Shown here: positions 34,746 through 45,285 of the stretch, piece by piece
Layout: the number at the start of each line of letters is the position of its first letter
Position numbering within the stretch: the first letter of the stretch is position 1
Origin: Ascarosepion bandense
Taxonomy: Eukaryota; Mollusca; Cephalopoda; Sepiida; Sepiidae
NCBI GenBank assembly: GCA_037127315.1
Contig: JBBBDQ010000330.1
Coordinates: forward strand, 5,525,501-5,589,500
Reading direction: 5' to 3'
DNA: 64,000 nucleotides
Made by a program: the position numbers and the translations under genes
Notes under the pieces: generated by a model
What the model was told of the DNA's origin: nothing
The model's input: only the letters and a program-made list of their open reading frames with translations
Databases searched by the model: none

Positions 34746-35599
34746 ATATATATATATATATAAAAAGTAGTGCACAGTGAGTATTAGTGATAATAAAACG
34801 GATAAAATTTATGCTACTAATAAATATACATTTTGTTCTTCACTATTTAGTACATCTCAGTTATATATATAAATGTATATTTGGGCAGCAATCAATCTTC
34901 TTTTTTTTTTTTTTTAAACATGTTTCATTAAAAATAACCAACAAGGAAGATTTTATTCATTTTTGGTTTAATTTTTCCAGTATTTTCCATATTTTCTTTT
35001 TGCTGGAGATAAGGAATGTAAAAATATTCCCTAATTTTTTACTTTCCAAGTGCTTCACTGGCCATTTTCAAGGATATTATTTTTTCAATGTCGTGATTTT
35101 ATCCTCATATTTTGACTGTAATGTAATTTTGGTGTTTTTGAAAAGGAGTGTTTTTTAAAAGCTATTACATGATGCACACGACTGGACATCATGTAAAGGC
35201 ATCTCACTGGAAGAGAGGTCCATAACAATTTTCTCCTACCGTCAACCTTACATTATTTAACAGTGGAAATAGAATTTTTAAAGTTTTTTAAAAAAATTGA
35301 CAGATGTTCATGCGATAAATTTTAAAGAACACTCCTTTTCAACTGGAATTGAAAATAGCTAAAAGAAATTATGATGGTTAAAACAGAAATTAAAAAATAC
35401 AAGAATATTCTACAAAATGCAATGAGTATGACATAATTAATAACTACTTAAGGTCATCTCAACCACCTCAATAGCATGTTAGAACTAAACCAAAAAACAC
35501 AATATTCAAAAAAAACTTTACAATCTATATAAAGTAAAAATTCTATTGACCTAATGGTAAATGTAACTTTGTAAACTTGTTCAATCAAAAATTCACTGA

Positions 35600-37150
35600 T
35601 CAAATAGAATTCTTAAATATCGGCCTGAATTGCCACCTCCAACCTTGATATGACCCCATTCAAAATAAAACTGAAATTGAAATACTTTACTAACCTATCC
35701 AACAGCTAACAACAGAAAATTTAATTATGGAGCACTCAAATCTGATAGATCTTCTAAAAGCAGAAGGTTTAATAAAATTTAATAAATTAAGAAAAAATCC
35801 CACAGATTTATTAAAAAGTACATAAATAAACTAATTTATTAATCACAGCAAACAACATTGACCTTAGTATTTTAAAAATCAAGAAAATTGTTGACAGTTA
35901 CCAAATAGGATATCTTTATGGTAATGTAAAAACCCATAAACTAGGTTTTCCTTTCCGATCCATCATATCACAAATACCTACACTGTTATACTAACTATCT
36001 AAAACCTTAAATTATATAATTTCTCCATACATACCTAACAATTACAGCATCGCATCAACAAATGAATTCCTCCATATATTAAAAGCAACTAATCCCAAAG
36101 TTTATATTCTAGCTTCACTTGATGTAGAAAATTTTTTTTTTACTAACTACTAAACTACGTTTTACTAAACTACTCATTGCCTGTACCCCAAAAACTCTAT
36201 TTTATGACCACAATGATAACATCTACATCTAAATGAACAAAGTCAGTATGGGAAACCCATTAGGTTTTACTTTCTCTAATTTTTACATGTTCTACATTGA
36301 AAACAAAGTGTTTAAAACAATTGATAAACCGGCAATTTATGTATGTTGATGACATTTTTGTTTCGTTAAAAAAACTGTGACAAAATTGTAATTTTGAAAA
36401 TAACTCTTCACTAAAATTTACCTATGAACTCATGGGCAATAACAAAATCCCATTTCTTGATGTTAATATAGAGCTAAAAACCAATGAATTTACCACTCAT
36501 CTGTATAAAACCCCACCAGTGAGAACTCTTGTCTTTTTAACTACAATAGCCAATGCCTGGAAAGATATAAAATAGCAGTGATAACAAACTTCTTAAATAG
36601 TGCACATCAAAATTCCTCCCCCCAAAGAATATTTTTGAGCAAACTAAAACACATAAAACAAACATAAGTCAACAATAATTTTCCCAACTATATCATTGAT
36701 AAACAAATAAAATTATTCTTACAAAAAAATACATGACATCAGTATTAAAAATAACGCACAAAAAACATCAACATATTTTACTGCAATCAAATGCACACTA
36801 ATTATAGACAGAATGAATTTGCTATATGAAAAATTATTAAGCACTATATTCCTGTTGTAATTCCTCAAAAACATTTAAAATTTATAATATATTTCAGAAA
36901 ATGGAAGACTGCAAACCTTGTTCAATCAAAATAAATCCATCAAATCTAAACTATCGATGAGTAATATTCTATAAATTCCAGTGCTCTGTACAAGATTGTG
37001 TTTCTTGTCAAAAACCAATTATCTATATTGGACATACTACCACTTTTTACATGCCACCTGTTAACAACAGTGCAATAAAAAAAGATTAACCCATAATTTA
37101 CAAGAACACTTCAGAAAAAATTTTGGTTGAAAATGCAAAATACTATTGAA
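35600..37150 (+). pseudogene. PLE reverse transcriptase and GIY-YIG endonuclease relic
   Basis: Forward frames give GYLYGNVKTHKLGFPFRSII (35908 on), SKTLNYIISPYIPNNYSI near 35998-36050, and LASLDVENFFF near 36110-36142 (expected Asp of motif A present). MYVDDIFVSLK has YVDD at 36342-36353, the catalytic motif C. Then NNKIPFLDVNIELKTNEFTT near 36435. The linker leads to CVSCQKPIIYIGHTTT with IYIG at 37021-37032, the GIY-YIG nuclease with its CxxC. Stops and frameshifts break every part, so the element is dead. This RT + GIY-YIG order is diagnostic of endonuclease-bearing PLEs. Confidence 0.85.
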
Positions 37151-37729
37151 ATCATAATATCAAAGGCACCTTGCTATAAGAAAGGCACTATATATCAAAC
37201 AATTTTCTCCTACCATCAACCTTACATGATTTTACAGTGAAAATGGAGTTTTGAAAGTATTTTTTTAAAAATAAACAGATGCTCACATGATGTCCAGTTG
37301 TGCACATCACCCAATAGCTTTTAAAGAACACTCCTTTTCAAAAACACAAAAATTATGTTACAGTCAGAGCATAAGAATAAAATAACATCAAAAAATAACA
37401 TTCTTGAAAATTTAAATAAAAAATTAATAAAATCTTTGTCAATTGTTTTAATGAAACCTATATATATTGGGAGGAAAACTCAACGCATAATTAACTGATT
37501 ATAAATCCAGAATTTATTTAAGTAATATAAAGAAAAATTTTTACAGTTGCATCGTTCACACTGTTGATGAATAAAAAAAAAAATGTATATATATGAAATA
37601 TAGTGAGTGCTGGTGGTAATAAAACAGTGCTCAATGAAAGATAATAGCTAAAACTTATACTACTAATAAATGTACATTTTATTTCTCACCATTTGGTACA
37701 ACTCAGTGATATATATATATATATATATA

Positions 37730-37840
37730 CAAAGACAGAAAATCTAAGCAAGAGCCAACAACCGACCACGGATTTCCCTGACGAGCTGTTAGGCGAAACT
37801 GTGGTCGGTTGTTGGCTCTTGCTTAGATTTTCTGTCTTTG
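37730..37840 (+). ncRNA. 40-bp-arm palindrome with intact hammerhead core
   Basis: Arms 37730-37769 and 37801-37840 are perfectly complementary. The interior holds CUGACGA (37778-37784), stem II GCU/GGC with a GUUA loop, GAAA (37795-37798), and C-UGUG-G closing a 2-bp stem III. Cleavage triplet GUC ends at 37806. Stem I starts with two C-G pairs beside the core, and UUGUUGG can pair with CCAACAA after a 14-nt bulge. This minimal stem III is the form reported for PLE hammerheads. The simple long hairpin would hide the cleavage site, so folding must be tested. Confidence 0.65.
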
Positions 37841-38095
37841 TTTGCTCTACTTTCATATTGAGCGCTTTAGTGTTATGGTTTTCGTCTTGGGTTTTTTTCT
37901 TTCTTACAAGTGCTTGACTTTTTGTTCATGTACTTCGTTTGTTTCTTTTTTTGCTTCCCCACTTTTTCCTTCCGAGTTTGTTCTCGGTGGGTTATACAAG
38001 ACGATTTAAATTATAGCTTGATTAATACAAGTTTTGGTAGAGTTCTCTTACTATTGGTATTGTTGTTGCTATAGTTTATATTATTATTATTAATA

Positions 38096-39126
38096 TATAT
38101 GTATGCAAGTGTAATTGCTTTTATGAGACAGAGGTTATATCACTTTTCAGTGAAAATTGGAGTTTTTTTTCTTAATACACAGTTAAATAATATGAAAAAA
38201 TATCATAATATTTACATTAACCAAGTTTCAAGCTAATTGTATGAATTTGATCTTGAAATTAGTTCAAACAATCAGTAAAATATAAATTACAACATGTATT
38301 TCCAATAGCGTTAAGAGTAACTTTAGTTTGCATCTGAAATTTAAAAAAAAAACAACTTTTTTCTCCAAAGCTAAATTCAAAATATTATAAATGTTTTAGG
38401 AGTGTTATCATAAATGTCATAGCACATAGGGTGCAAAAATAATTTTCTATAAAGTAGAATTACAAACATTAAATTTTGGTCTACTGGTTAAAGACTTATT
38501 GTCTGCTTTTGTCCTGAATTCCAGTCTCGCTACTTGAGCACCAATAAAAAAAAAATAAAAAAAAGTATGAAAGTAATACATAAAAATGATGAGTATCAAA
38601 GCAGAGGTTGTTTTTTGTTTTTTTTTTTAATCATGAAACAAAATTGGAACATTAACAGAAGCCATTTTCACTCTATTTTCTATTAACTTCAAAAATGTTT
38701 CTTGTTGATAAGTCATAATTTCAGAGCAACTGATATCTTTTTCTAATAGTTGTTAATGAGCGAAGACATATGAGGATAAATCAATAAGTCTGTTAGTATG
38801 ACATGGTGTTATTAGTTAAATTTAGATTTGAAATTTTCTCTATAATGTTAACTCTGGGAAACTATTTTCAAACCAAATGTGCTTCATGGTAGCTTAATGT
38901 TCAGTTTATAAGATTGATATTCTTCCCTGAATTAAGTGCATTGGCATGAAAGGAGAGTATTAGAAAATAAATATTTGTTTTGTGAAGTAAATGTTTTTTA
39001 TCATTAGTATACAGAATAATTTATGATCCAACATTTGTTCTTATTACTATAAACTTCATTTAATTTCAATGTTTCAGAAAATTAAAAACATATAATATAT
39101 ACACTGTTGTGACCTTGTCACCAAGT
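38096..39126. other. unassigned AT-rich region
   Basis: No gene or repeat recognised. Sequence at 39110-39126 may be the primer-binding side of the LTR that follows. Confidence 0.5.
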
Positions 39127-39381
39127 TGTTATGGTCCGTGTAAGCCAGAAATAGAGACACAAAGACGGAATAATGTTAAACAAATATATTACAAAAACAG
39201 TAGCACAAACAAATACCGATGAGTGATTAGCGTGACTGTAAGTTTGGCTGTCAGTTATCTACTGGAACAGATTCTGCTCTCACTCTCTCTGCCACTCTTA
39301 CTCTCTGCTTCTGCAAGCAGAACTGCTATTTATATATAGTTTAGACGAGTTCATGTGTCATATGGGTAAGTCCCCATAACA
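39127..39381 (-). mobile_element. LTR of a retrotransposon
   Basis: The reverse strand starts TGTTATGG and ends CCATAACA, a perfect 8-bp terminal inversion with TG...CA ends, 255 bp long. Inside are a TATA box (AAACTATATATAAATAGCAG) and, further on, the CATTATTCCGTCTTTGTGTC block. Just beyond the 3' end the text ACTTGGTGACAAGG could be a primer-binding site. No 5-bp target duplication flanks it, so this is a truncated element, not a clean solo LTR. The superfamily is undetermined; Gypsy is a guess. Confidence 0.65.
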
Positions 39382-39388
39382 TATATAA

Positions 39389-39627
39389 TCAGTCGGTCAT
39401 TTAATTGTCCTACATGATACATGCTTGGGTGATCATGTCTCTTTCGAGATGTGACTGATTAGGCAGATTTTCCTGCAGTAGGTTGCCATTACTTTATGCA
39501 GAAGATGGGGTGCCAACTAAGGCTATAGAACCCAATCTGTCCTACTATTCAACCCATAGCTGGAGGGATAAGAGATGGATTTATATCTTTCTCAATGGTA
39601 TTTGTGCATAAGTGAATAAAATGAAAT
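39389..39627 (-). mobile_element. SINE-A copy, 5'-truncated
   Basis: Reverse-strand copy from TCAGTCGGTCATTTAATTGT through GGTTGCCATTACTTTATGCA and AGAACCCAATCTGTCC to GTGCATAAGTGAATAAAATG. The tRNA-like head is missing. It abuts the terminal repeat of the next PLE. Confidence 0.8.
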
Positions 39628-39661
39628 GATAAAATAAAGAAAGAACAAATAGGAAACATAT

Positions 39662-39709
39662 CTCAATCTAACATTTTTCACTTTTATTCAAGCTTCTTCA
39701 GAGATCAAG
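39662..39709 (-). ncRNA. hammerhead-like sequence in left PLE repeat
   Basis: Reverse strand: stem I CUUGAUCU (39709-39702) with AGAUUGAG (39669-39662), eight pairs including two wobbles. CUGAAGA at 39701-39695, weak stem II (AGCUU.../AAAGU), GAAA, then AAU and GUU before the second strand of stem I. C15.2 is A and stem II has mismatches, so activity is doubtful. Confidence 0.55.
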
Positions 39710-40229
39710 ATAAAAATGAAAAACCAAAGAGACACAGAATATTAGTATGTTATGTTTTTGGGTAGTTATTATTAATTATATACATATCACATGTATTAAA
39801 GTAATAAATAATTTTTAAATGTATGTGTGAAGAATATTTTGGATGGTAATGTGTGTAACAGTGTATGTGTGTGTTTGTGAAGAAACACTCTATCCAGGTC
39901 AGTGTTGGATAGTGATGTTAGTATATGTGTGTGAGGAAAATTCTGTAGACCTCATTTTTAGATAGGTTGATGAAATATAGTGATGAAATATGGTGCGATG
40001 TTGTGATGATTTTGTATTTGATTGAATATTTTATATTTATGTATATGTGTGGGTGTGTATAAGGAATGGTGTTGTTACTTCTGTGTGGGTCAGTGAAATG
40101 CAGTTAGATGACATTTTTTTTTTAAGATGAAATTTGGATCTTTATGTATTAGTTAGACATAAGTTACATACTTGATGGTTTCTGTAGAAAGATTATGAAA
40201 TAATGTAATGTTTTAAGTGAGTGTGTAAT

Positions 40230-40620
40230 GCTATTATGTTTTCACAATATTTTCTCCTTAAAGATTTGTTCTTTTTTAATTAGGCTGTCATTAGTGAAAT
40301 CAAAGTTATGTCCCATGTTGTTTTGATGTAAAACAAGAGTTAAAACGTTTGTCTAAACACAAGTTTCTCTTGAGTTTGTAGATATAGGTTTTTAGATCAT
40401 GGGATGTCTTCTCCATCTACACATTTTTGCACAGTAGACATTTTATCTGATAAATTCTGGCATTCAAAATACTGTTTGGTATATTTTTCTTTCTGATTAT
40501 ATCGCCGATAGTCTTGGAGACAGTGGTGACAATCTTAGTGTTAAGGATAGCTCTAATTTATTCGAGTTTAGTTGAAAGAGCAGGATTAAGAAATCTGTAT
40601 AATTTTTGTTGGAAGTATCC
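40230..40620 (-). pseudogene. GIY-YIG endonuclease relic of the second PLE
   Basis: See the parent element at 39629-40975. The Cys pair in KCLLCKNV and the SHDLKT helix with following KRNLCLDKRF are the visible landmarks. The YVGE-type tyrosine block is replaced by a stop. Confidence 0.6.
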
Positions 40621-40886
40621 ATTTTCTTTTGGCTTTGTGGATTTTGTAAGCTTTTTTTTTTTATAGTGTTCATGATGAAATGATTTGGGTAGTGGAGAAG
40701 TTCGAATATTTTTAAAATATTTTTTCTTCTTTATGTATATATTTAAATTAAATATATACATGAAGAAAAAATATTTTAAAAATTAAATAATTTAATACAC
40801 ATAACAATACATGTTTCTGTCCATAAAGAACTAACCAAAAATCATGACATACCACTATTCTGTGTGTCTTTGTTTTTCATTTTCCT

Positions 40887-40933
40887 CTCAATCTCTGGAG
40901 AATCTTTAATAAAAGAAAACCCGTTAGATTGAG
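40887..40933 (+). ncRNA. hammerhead-like sequence in right PLE repeat
   Basis: Stem I CUCAAUCU (40887-40894) pairs perfectly with AGAUUGAG (40926-40933). The core CUGGAGA has G at position 6 in place of A. Stem II is UCUUU/AAAGA, then AAAAC and CC, with cleavage triplet GUU ending at 40925. The architecture is preserved but the core has two changes, so it is probably inactive now. Confidence 0.6.
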
Positions 40934-40975
40934 ATACGTTTCCTATTTGTTCTTTCTTTATTTTATCGTCTTATC

Positions 40976-41498
40976 GGATTCTGATTCATATATTAAACGC
41001 ATGTGTATGTATGTATATATCTCAATAAATTATTTTTAGATAGTGTATCTGTAAATGGAAAAAAATGAATAAAAAGAGAAAAAGGAAAACTATTCTTATC
41101 AGAGGAAGAAACATGTCAGCTAAGAATAATTTTTTTGCTCGTCTTTTTATTCATATATATAAGTCACACAAAAAATAGAATTTTTGTTTTTATTACTCAT
41201 AGAATTAAATAAAAAATATAATGAATTGAAATCTATGTATAGAGGAGAAACTACAGATTATAGAATTTAAACATGTGAATAATTTGATAGTTTTTATTTT
41301 AAACTGTTGGCATGTTCACATTTCTTTAAAAGAAACATGAAAAGAACAATGGATGTCAGGAATGCTATTAAAAACCAGTCACCCACTTGAAAAAATCACT
41401 AAATGTGAAACAGTGCTGTAAATGGGTAAATAAAACAAATATTACTTTGTGTGTGTGTTAAACAAGACTGACAAAGTACTTTTGTTTTCTTTATCATA
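40976..41498. other. unassigned spacer
   Basis: AT-rich sequence; no feature recognised. Confidence 0.5.
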
Positions 41499-42008
41499 TC
41501 TAAGCTTATTTATAAATGGAACTTTGTGTGTGTCTGTGTGTGTGTCCATTACCTACAGACTCCGAAATGGATGAACCAATTTTCTTGAAAATTTACACTG
41601 TTGTACTATAAGCATCTGCGAGTGTTCTTAGCTAGGTTTTGTGTCAAGGTACCCATAATAAATATCGATAATTGAACAAATCGGGTGATAGAAGGAGTGG
41701 TCCGATTTTAATCAAATTTGATACACTCATAGACAAAGACATAAGAAACGATATTCAGAGGTTTCAAGGTTGCAGTTCTTACAATAGTGCAGAAAATTGA
41801 TTATATATATATATAAGGCAAGATGATTGTGTGTGTGTGTGTGTGTGTCTGTTTATCTGTCTGTATGTCCTTTATACAAATCCACAATTTTTATCCGATT
41901 CTCACCAAACTTTACACAAATATTCTTTAGGCTGAGTCTGAGCTCCAGGACCATGGATTAGTTTTAAAGCTTTCATTACACCCGAGCAATGCCGGGCTAT
42001 ACTGCTAG
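41499..42008 (+). mobile_element. non-autonomous Helitron-like element, 510 bp
   Basis: Begins TCTAAGCTTATTTATAAATG after host A and ends CCCGAGCAATGCCGGGCTAT, ACTG, CTAG before host T. TC...CTAG ends, a GC-rich hairpin (CCCG/CGGG) close to the 3' end, and A/T target flanks with no target duplication all fit Helitrons. No Rep-helicase sequence is present. Shared blocks with 46999-47699 include GTGTTCTTAGCTAGGTTT and GGAGTGGTCCGATTTTAATC. Confidence 0.75.
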
Positions 42009-42561
42009 TTATTCATATATGCAAATAAGTGTTCCATTTTCTGGATTTAATGTATGCATACTTGAAAAATATAATAAAAAATAAACAAAAGTATCTTGTT
42101 AGTTTTGTTCAACAAAATATGAAGAGGTTGCTGCCTAAATACACACAATATTTAATAATTCAAAACCTTAATTATATTTATTTTTCCCTATTACTTCTGT
42201 GTGTAAATTGAAGTTAGCAAATAAAGTTTCTGCAGGTGCCTTGATAAAATTTCTTGGAGAGGAGAACGGAACATGTTGGCATAAATAAATTATTCATTTT
42301 TTTTTCTTTAATTCAAATTGTCTTTGAAGATATATTTTATTTATATCTGAACTTTTTTCACGCACATACATATCTATATAAAAGATTTTTATTTATTAAT
42401 CTGACATATTTTTAATTTATTGCTTAAATATTATTTTTTTAACGGTTACTCATATTAGAATAAAAGTTCTGTTTTTGTTCATTAAACGGTATATTTATTT
42501 ATTTCCATCCACTGGTTTGAATATTTGAGAAATCTTATAAGAAAAATATATGCCCTCCCGC

Positions 42562-42608
<47 letters not shown>

Positions 42609-42929
42609 TGTGTGTTTGTGTATATATGTATATTTATATACATATATAAATTTCATTTGTAAAGAAGTTATTATACAGCCACCGTTTCTACCTTCTTGTG
42701 TTTTCAGGTGAATCACTTGAAGACACCAGAAGGTAAAAAGTATGGTTGTGTGATAACTCATTTATAAATGAAAAATATTAAAAAGTTCTACAATATAATT
42801 GTATTGAACACTTTTTAATACAACCGTGTACTGGTCTAATTTTATTATGACCAAAAACAAAAGAACCATATATACATTAATTTAATTAATGTATATTTAA
42901 CTAATTAATGCATATAATCATATATATGT
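42009..42929. other. unassigned AT-rich region
   Basis: (TA)n tract near 42576-42604. No gene recognised. Confidence 0.6.
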
Positions 42930-43440
42930 TTAATGAAAATGTGGGCTGCAATCTTTTATTTAAAGATGTTTTGCTAAAATTTAAAAACAACCAACAAGGA
43001 GGATTTTATTAATTTTTTATTTAATTTTTCAAGTATTCTTAGGTGTTGCCATTTTGCTAGAGGTAAGGAGTATAAAATGTTCTATAATTTTTGTCTTTCC
43101 AAACACTTTCATCCACTTCACTGGAAATTTTTAAGGACGTTATTTTTTTTAATGTTATTGTTATTATATCTATGTTTGACTGTAATGTAATTTTTGTATT
43201 TTTGAAAAAGAGTTCTTTAAAGCTATCATGTGGCTGGGTATTGTGTGATTTTATTATTTATTTTCTTTTTACACTTTCAAAACTCCATTTCCACAGTTAA
43301 ATAATGTAAGGTTGATGGTAGAAGAAAATTATTTGATATATCATGCCTCTCTTATAGCGAGGTGTCTATTATATTGTGATTTAAATAGTATTTTTATATT
43401 TTCAACCAAAATTTTTCTCAAGGGTTCTTGTAAATTATAT
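42930..43440 (-). mobile_element. PLE terminal fragment
   Basis: Relative of the terminal segments of the PLE at 34340-38095: CAACAAGGAGGATTTTATTA, TTTGACTGTAATGTAATTTT, TTTGAAAAAGAGTTCTTTAA and AATGTAAGGTTGATGGTAGA, on the reverse strand relative to 37180-37430. It ends in SINE-A at 43441. The small frames here are not genes. Confidence 0.65.
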
Positions 43441-43638
43441 ATGCCATATGTGATACATGCTTTGGTGATCATGTCTCGAAAGAGACATGACTGACTGGGC
43501 AGAAGATTATCCTGCAGTAGGTTGCCATTACTTTCTGCAGTAGATTGGTTGCCAGCAAAGGCTCTAGAACCCAATCTGTCCTGTTATTTAATTCATAACT
43601 AGAGGGAAGGGATGGATTAATATCTTTCCCAAGGGTAT
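43441..43638 (-). mobile_element. SINE-A, 5'-truncated
   Basis: Reverse-strand copy from ATGCCATATGTGATACATGC to TTTCCCAAGGGTATTT, where it meets the T run of a SINE-B trimer. The head does not reappear beyond the trimer. Confidence 0.85.
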
Positions 43639-44187
43639 TTTTTTTTTTTTTTTTTTTTAATCATATCACCCCAAGCAAGGCGATAACGCCACTGATGCGC
43701 AGGGGGCTATGTAAGGGTAAAAAGAATGGAAAAGAGAAAGCCGGAAACCGCATCCTAAACAGGAAACAAGGGATGAGCCTCTTCACCTGTTCAATAGATG
43801 TGGGTGGAGTGTGAACCGGGCGATAGTTTAGTCTATCTACTCCAATTGGAAAAAAAATAAATAAATAAATAAAAGAGTGAAAAGACTTGAAAAGGGAAAA
43901 ACCGGAAACCGCATCCTAAACAGGAAACAAGGGATGAGCCTCTTCACCTGTTCAATAGATGTGGGTGGAGTGTGAACCGGGCGATAGTTTAGTCTATCTA
44001 CTCCAATTGGAAAAAAAAATAAATAAATAAATAAATAAATAAGAGTGAAAAGACTTGAAAAGGGAAAACCGGAAACCGCATCCTAAACAGGAAACAAGGG
44101 ATGAGCCTCCTCCACCCGCCCAATAGAGGTGGGTGGAGTGTGAACCGGGCGACAGTTTAGTCTATCCACTCCAATTGAAAAAAAAAT
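43639..44187 (-). mobile_element. SINE-B trimer
   Basis: Text order: T run and ATCACCCCAAGCAAGGCGAT, then three bodies of about 165 bp starting near 43718, 43873 and 44041 (each AGAGTGAAAAGA or close). They are separated by (AAAT)n linkers of different length. The three bodies are nearly identical, with a GATGAGCCTCCTCCACCCGC variant in the last. Only the first has the ATCACCCC end. This suggests recent unequal exchange or multimer retroposition. Confidence 0.85.
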
Positions 44188-44228
44188 GAGAAAACGTTGT
44201 TGAATTGCTAAGTTTTAACTTAGTTAAA

Positions 44229-44640
44229 GTCCAGGCAATGAAATTTCTAAGAAAACAAAATCAATCCTTCAATTAAGCATAAAAAGTTTTAAAATCAAGC
44301 AAAAATTTGGCAAAACGACCAAAAAGAAAATTTTAAAAAAATTAAAAAAATGAATGGCTCACCCAGAACAGAATTCAACAGTATTAAAGACATTTTAACT
44401 CCGAGCCGAAAACAAAGCTACTGAACTTTGAAAAAATATTTAACTTTTTCATCACAGAATGTGGCAATGGGAGGCTAGCCAATTGGCCAGCGGAGAAGAG
44501 GAAAGCATGGCAAACTAAGACAAGAGTCCAGGCAATGAAATTTCTAAGAAAACAAAATCAATCCTTCAATTAAGCATAAAAAGTTTTAAAATCAAGCAAA
44601 AATTCGGCAAAATGACCAAAAAAAAAATTTTTTTTTTAAA
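44229..44640. repeat. direct repeat pair, about 110 bp each
   Basis: Copies at 44229-44337 and 44526-44634 begin GTCCAGGCAATGAAATTTCT and differ at only about two places, 297 bp apart. The intervening segment contains CGAGCCGAAAACAAAGC and GGCTAGCCAATTGGCCAGCG, a small palindrome. Function unknown. Confidence 0.8.
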
Positions 44641-44649
44641 TTAAAAAAA

Positions 44650-45112
44650 AGAAATTAAAAAAATATAATTGATTTATGACAAGAAACACATCTTGTTCCA
44701 GGCATTGAAATTCATACACTGTATTAGTCATTGTTAGTTTAGATTTGATGGGTTATTTTGATTAGAAAAATAACATCCTTGAAAATGGCCAGTGAAATGG
44801 CTGAAAGCACTTGAAAAGTTGAAAATTATGGAACATTTTTACATTCTCCAGCAAAAAAGAAATGTGTAAGAATACTGGAAAAATAAATAAAAAATAAATA
44901 ATCTTCCTTGTAGGTCGTTTGTAACAAAACATGTTTAAATGAAAAATTGCTACCCAAATATACATTAAAACTACATAACCCAGCAAGGAACATAACACAA
45001 GCACCTTCTGGGGGTGAGGAAACTTTGTTTCTAATCAAAAAAACCTCATCAAATCTAAACTGAATCTAGTGTATGAATTTCAATGATTGTGTTTTTAATC
45101 ATAAATCAATTA
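44650..45112. mobile_element. PLE foldback debris
   Basis: 44665-44760 on the reverse strand and 45040-45112 on the forward strand both match the region just before the GIY-YIG motif of the PLE (CATCAAATCTAAAC, GTGTATGAATTTCAATG). Between them lies a terminal-segment fragment with CCTTGAAAATGGCCAGTGAA. The arrangement is an inverted repeat of PLE pieces. Confidence 0.6.
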
Positions 45113-45285
45113 CTATCACTTTTCCATACTATCACTTTTCCATACTATCACTTTTCCATACTATCACTTTTCCATACTATCACTTTTCCATACTATCACT
45201 TTTCCATACTATCACTTTTCCATACTATCACTTTTCCATACTATCACTTTTCCATGCTATCACTTTTCCATGCTATCACTTTTCT
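45110..45285. repeat. 16-bp minisatellite
   Basis: About eleven copies of ACTATCACTTTTCCAT; the last two carry GCTATC in place of ACTATC. The frames across it are repeat by-products with a 16-residue period. Confidence 0.95.

Larger units (their letters stand above)
34340..38095 (+). mobile_element. Penelope-like element with inverted hammerhead ends
   Basis: Reading inward: outer flank (34345-34627, reverse), hairpin with hammerhead core (34628-34745), terminal segment (34766-35350), coding relic (35600-37150, forward), terminal segment (37180-37729), hairpin with hammerhead core (37730-37840), outer flank (37841-38095, forward). The outer flanks are inverted relatives (TTGCTCTAC, GTTTTTTTCTTTC, a CCCC/T-rich block, GCCGAGGG-like text, then an ATT run). 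The segment with TACTAATAAATRTACATTTT is a direct repeat at 34800 and 37662. Mixed direct and inverted terminal repeats are typical of Penelope-like elements. The outer limits are estimates. Confidence 0.7.
39629..40975 (-). mobile_element. Penelope-like element with inverted terminal repeats
   Basis: Left repeat 39629-39750 and right repeat 40848-40971 are inverted copies (AAATAGGAAACATATCTCAA on the left; TTGAGATACGTTTCCTATTT on the right). Between them, the reverse strand near 40600-40250 encodes NSILNARIYQIKCLLCKNV, SHDLKTYIYKLKRNLCLDKR and FTSKQHGT with a frameshift. This matches a GIY-YIG region of a second PLE lineage. The reverse transcriptase is missing. Each inverted repeat carries a hammerhead core pointing outward, as in the larger PLE at 34340-38095. 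Confidence 0.7.

Noticed and set aside
34787..35158. 123-codon forward frame
   Set aside because: It lies in the PLE terminal segment, which recurs at 42930-43440 and 44762-45004 without conserved reading frame.
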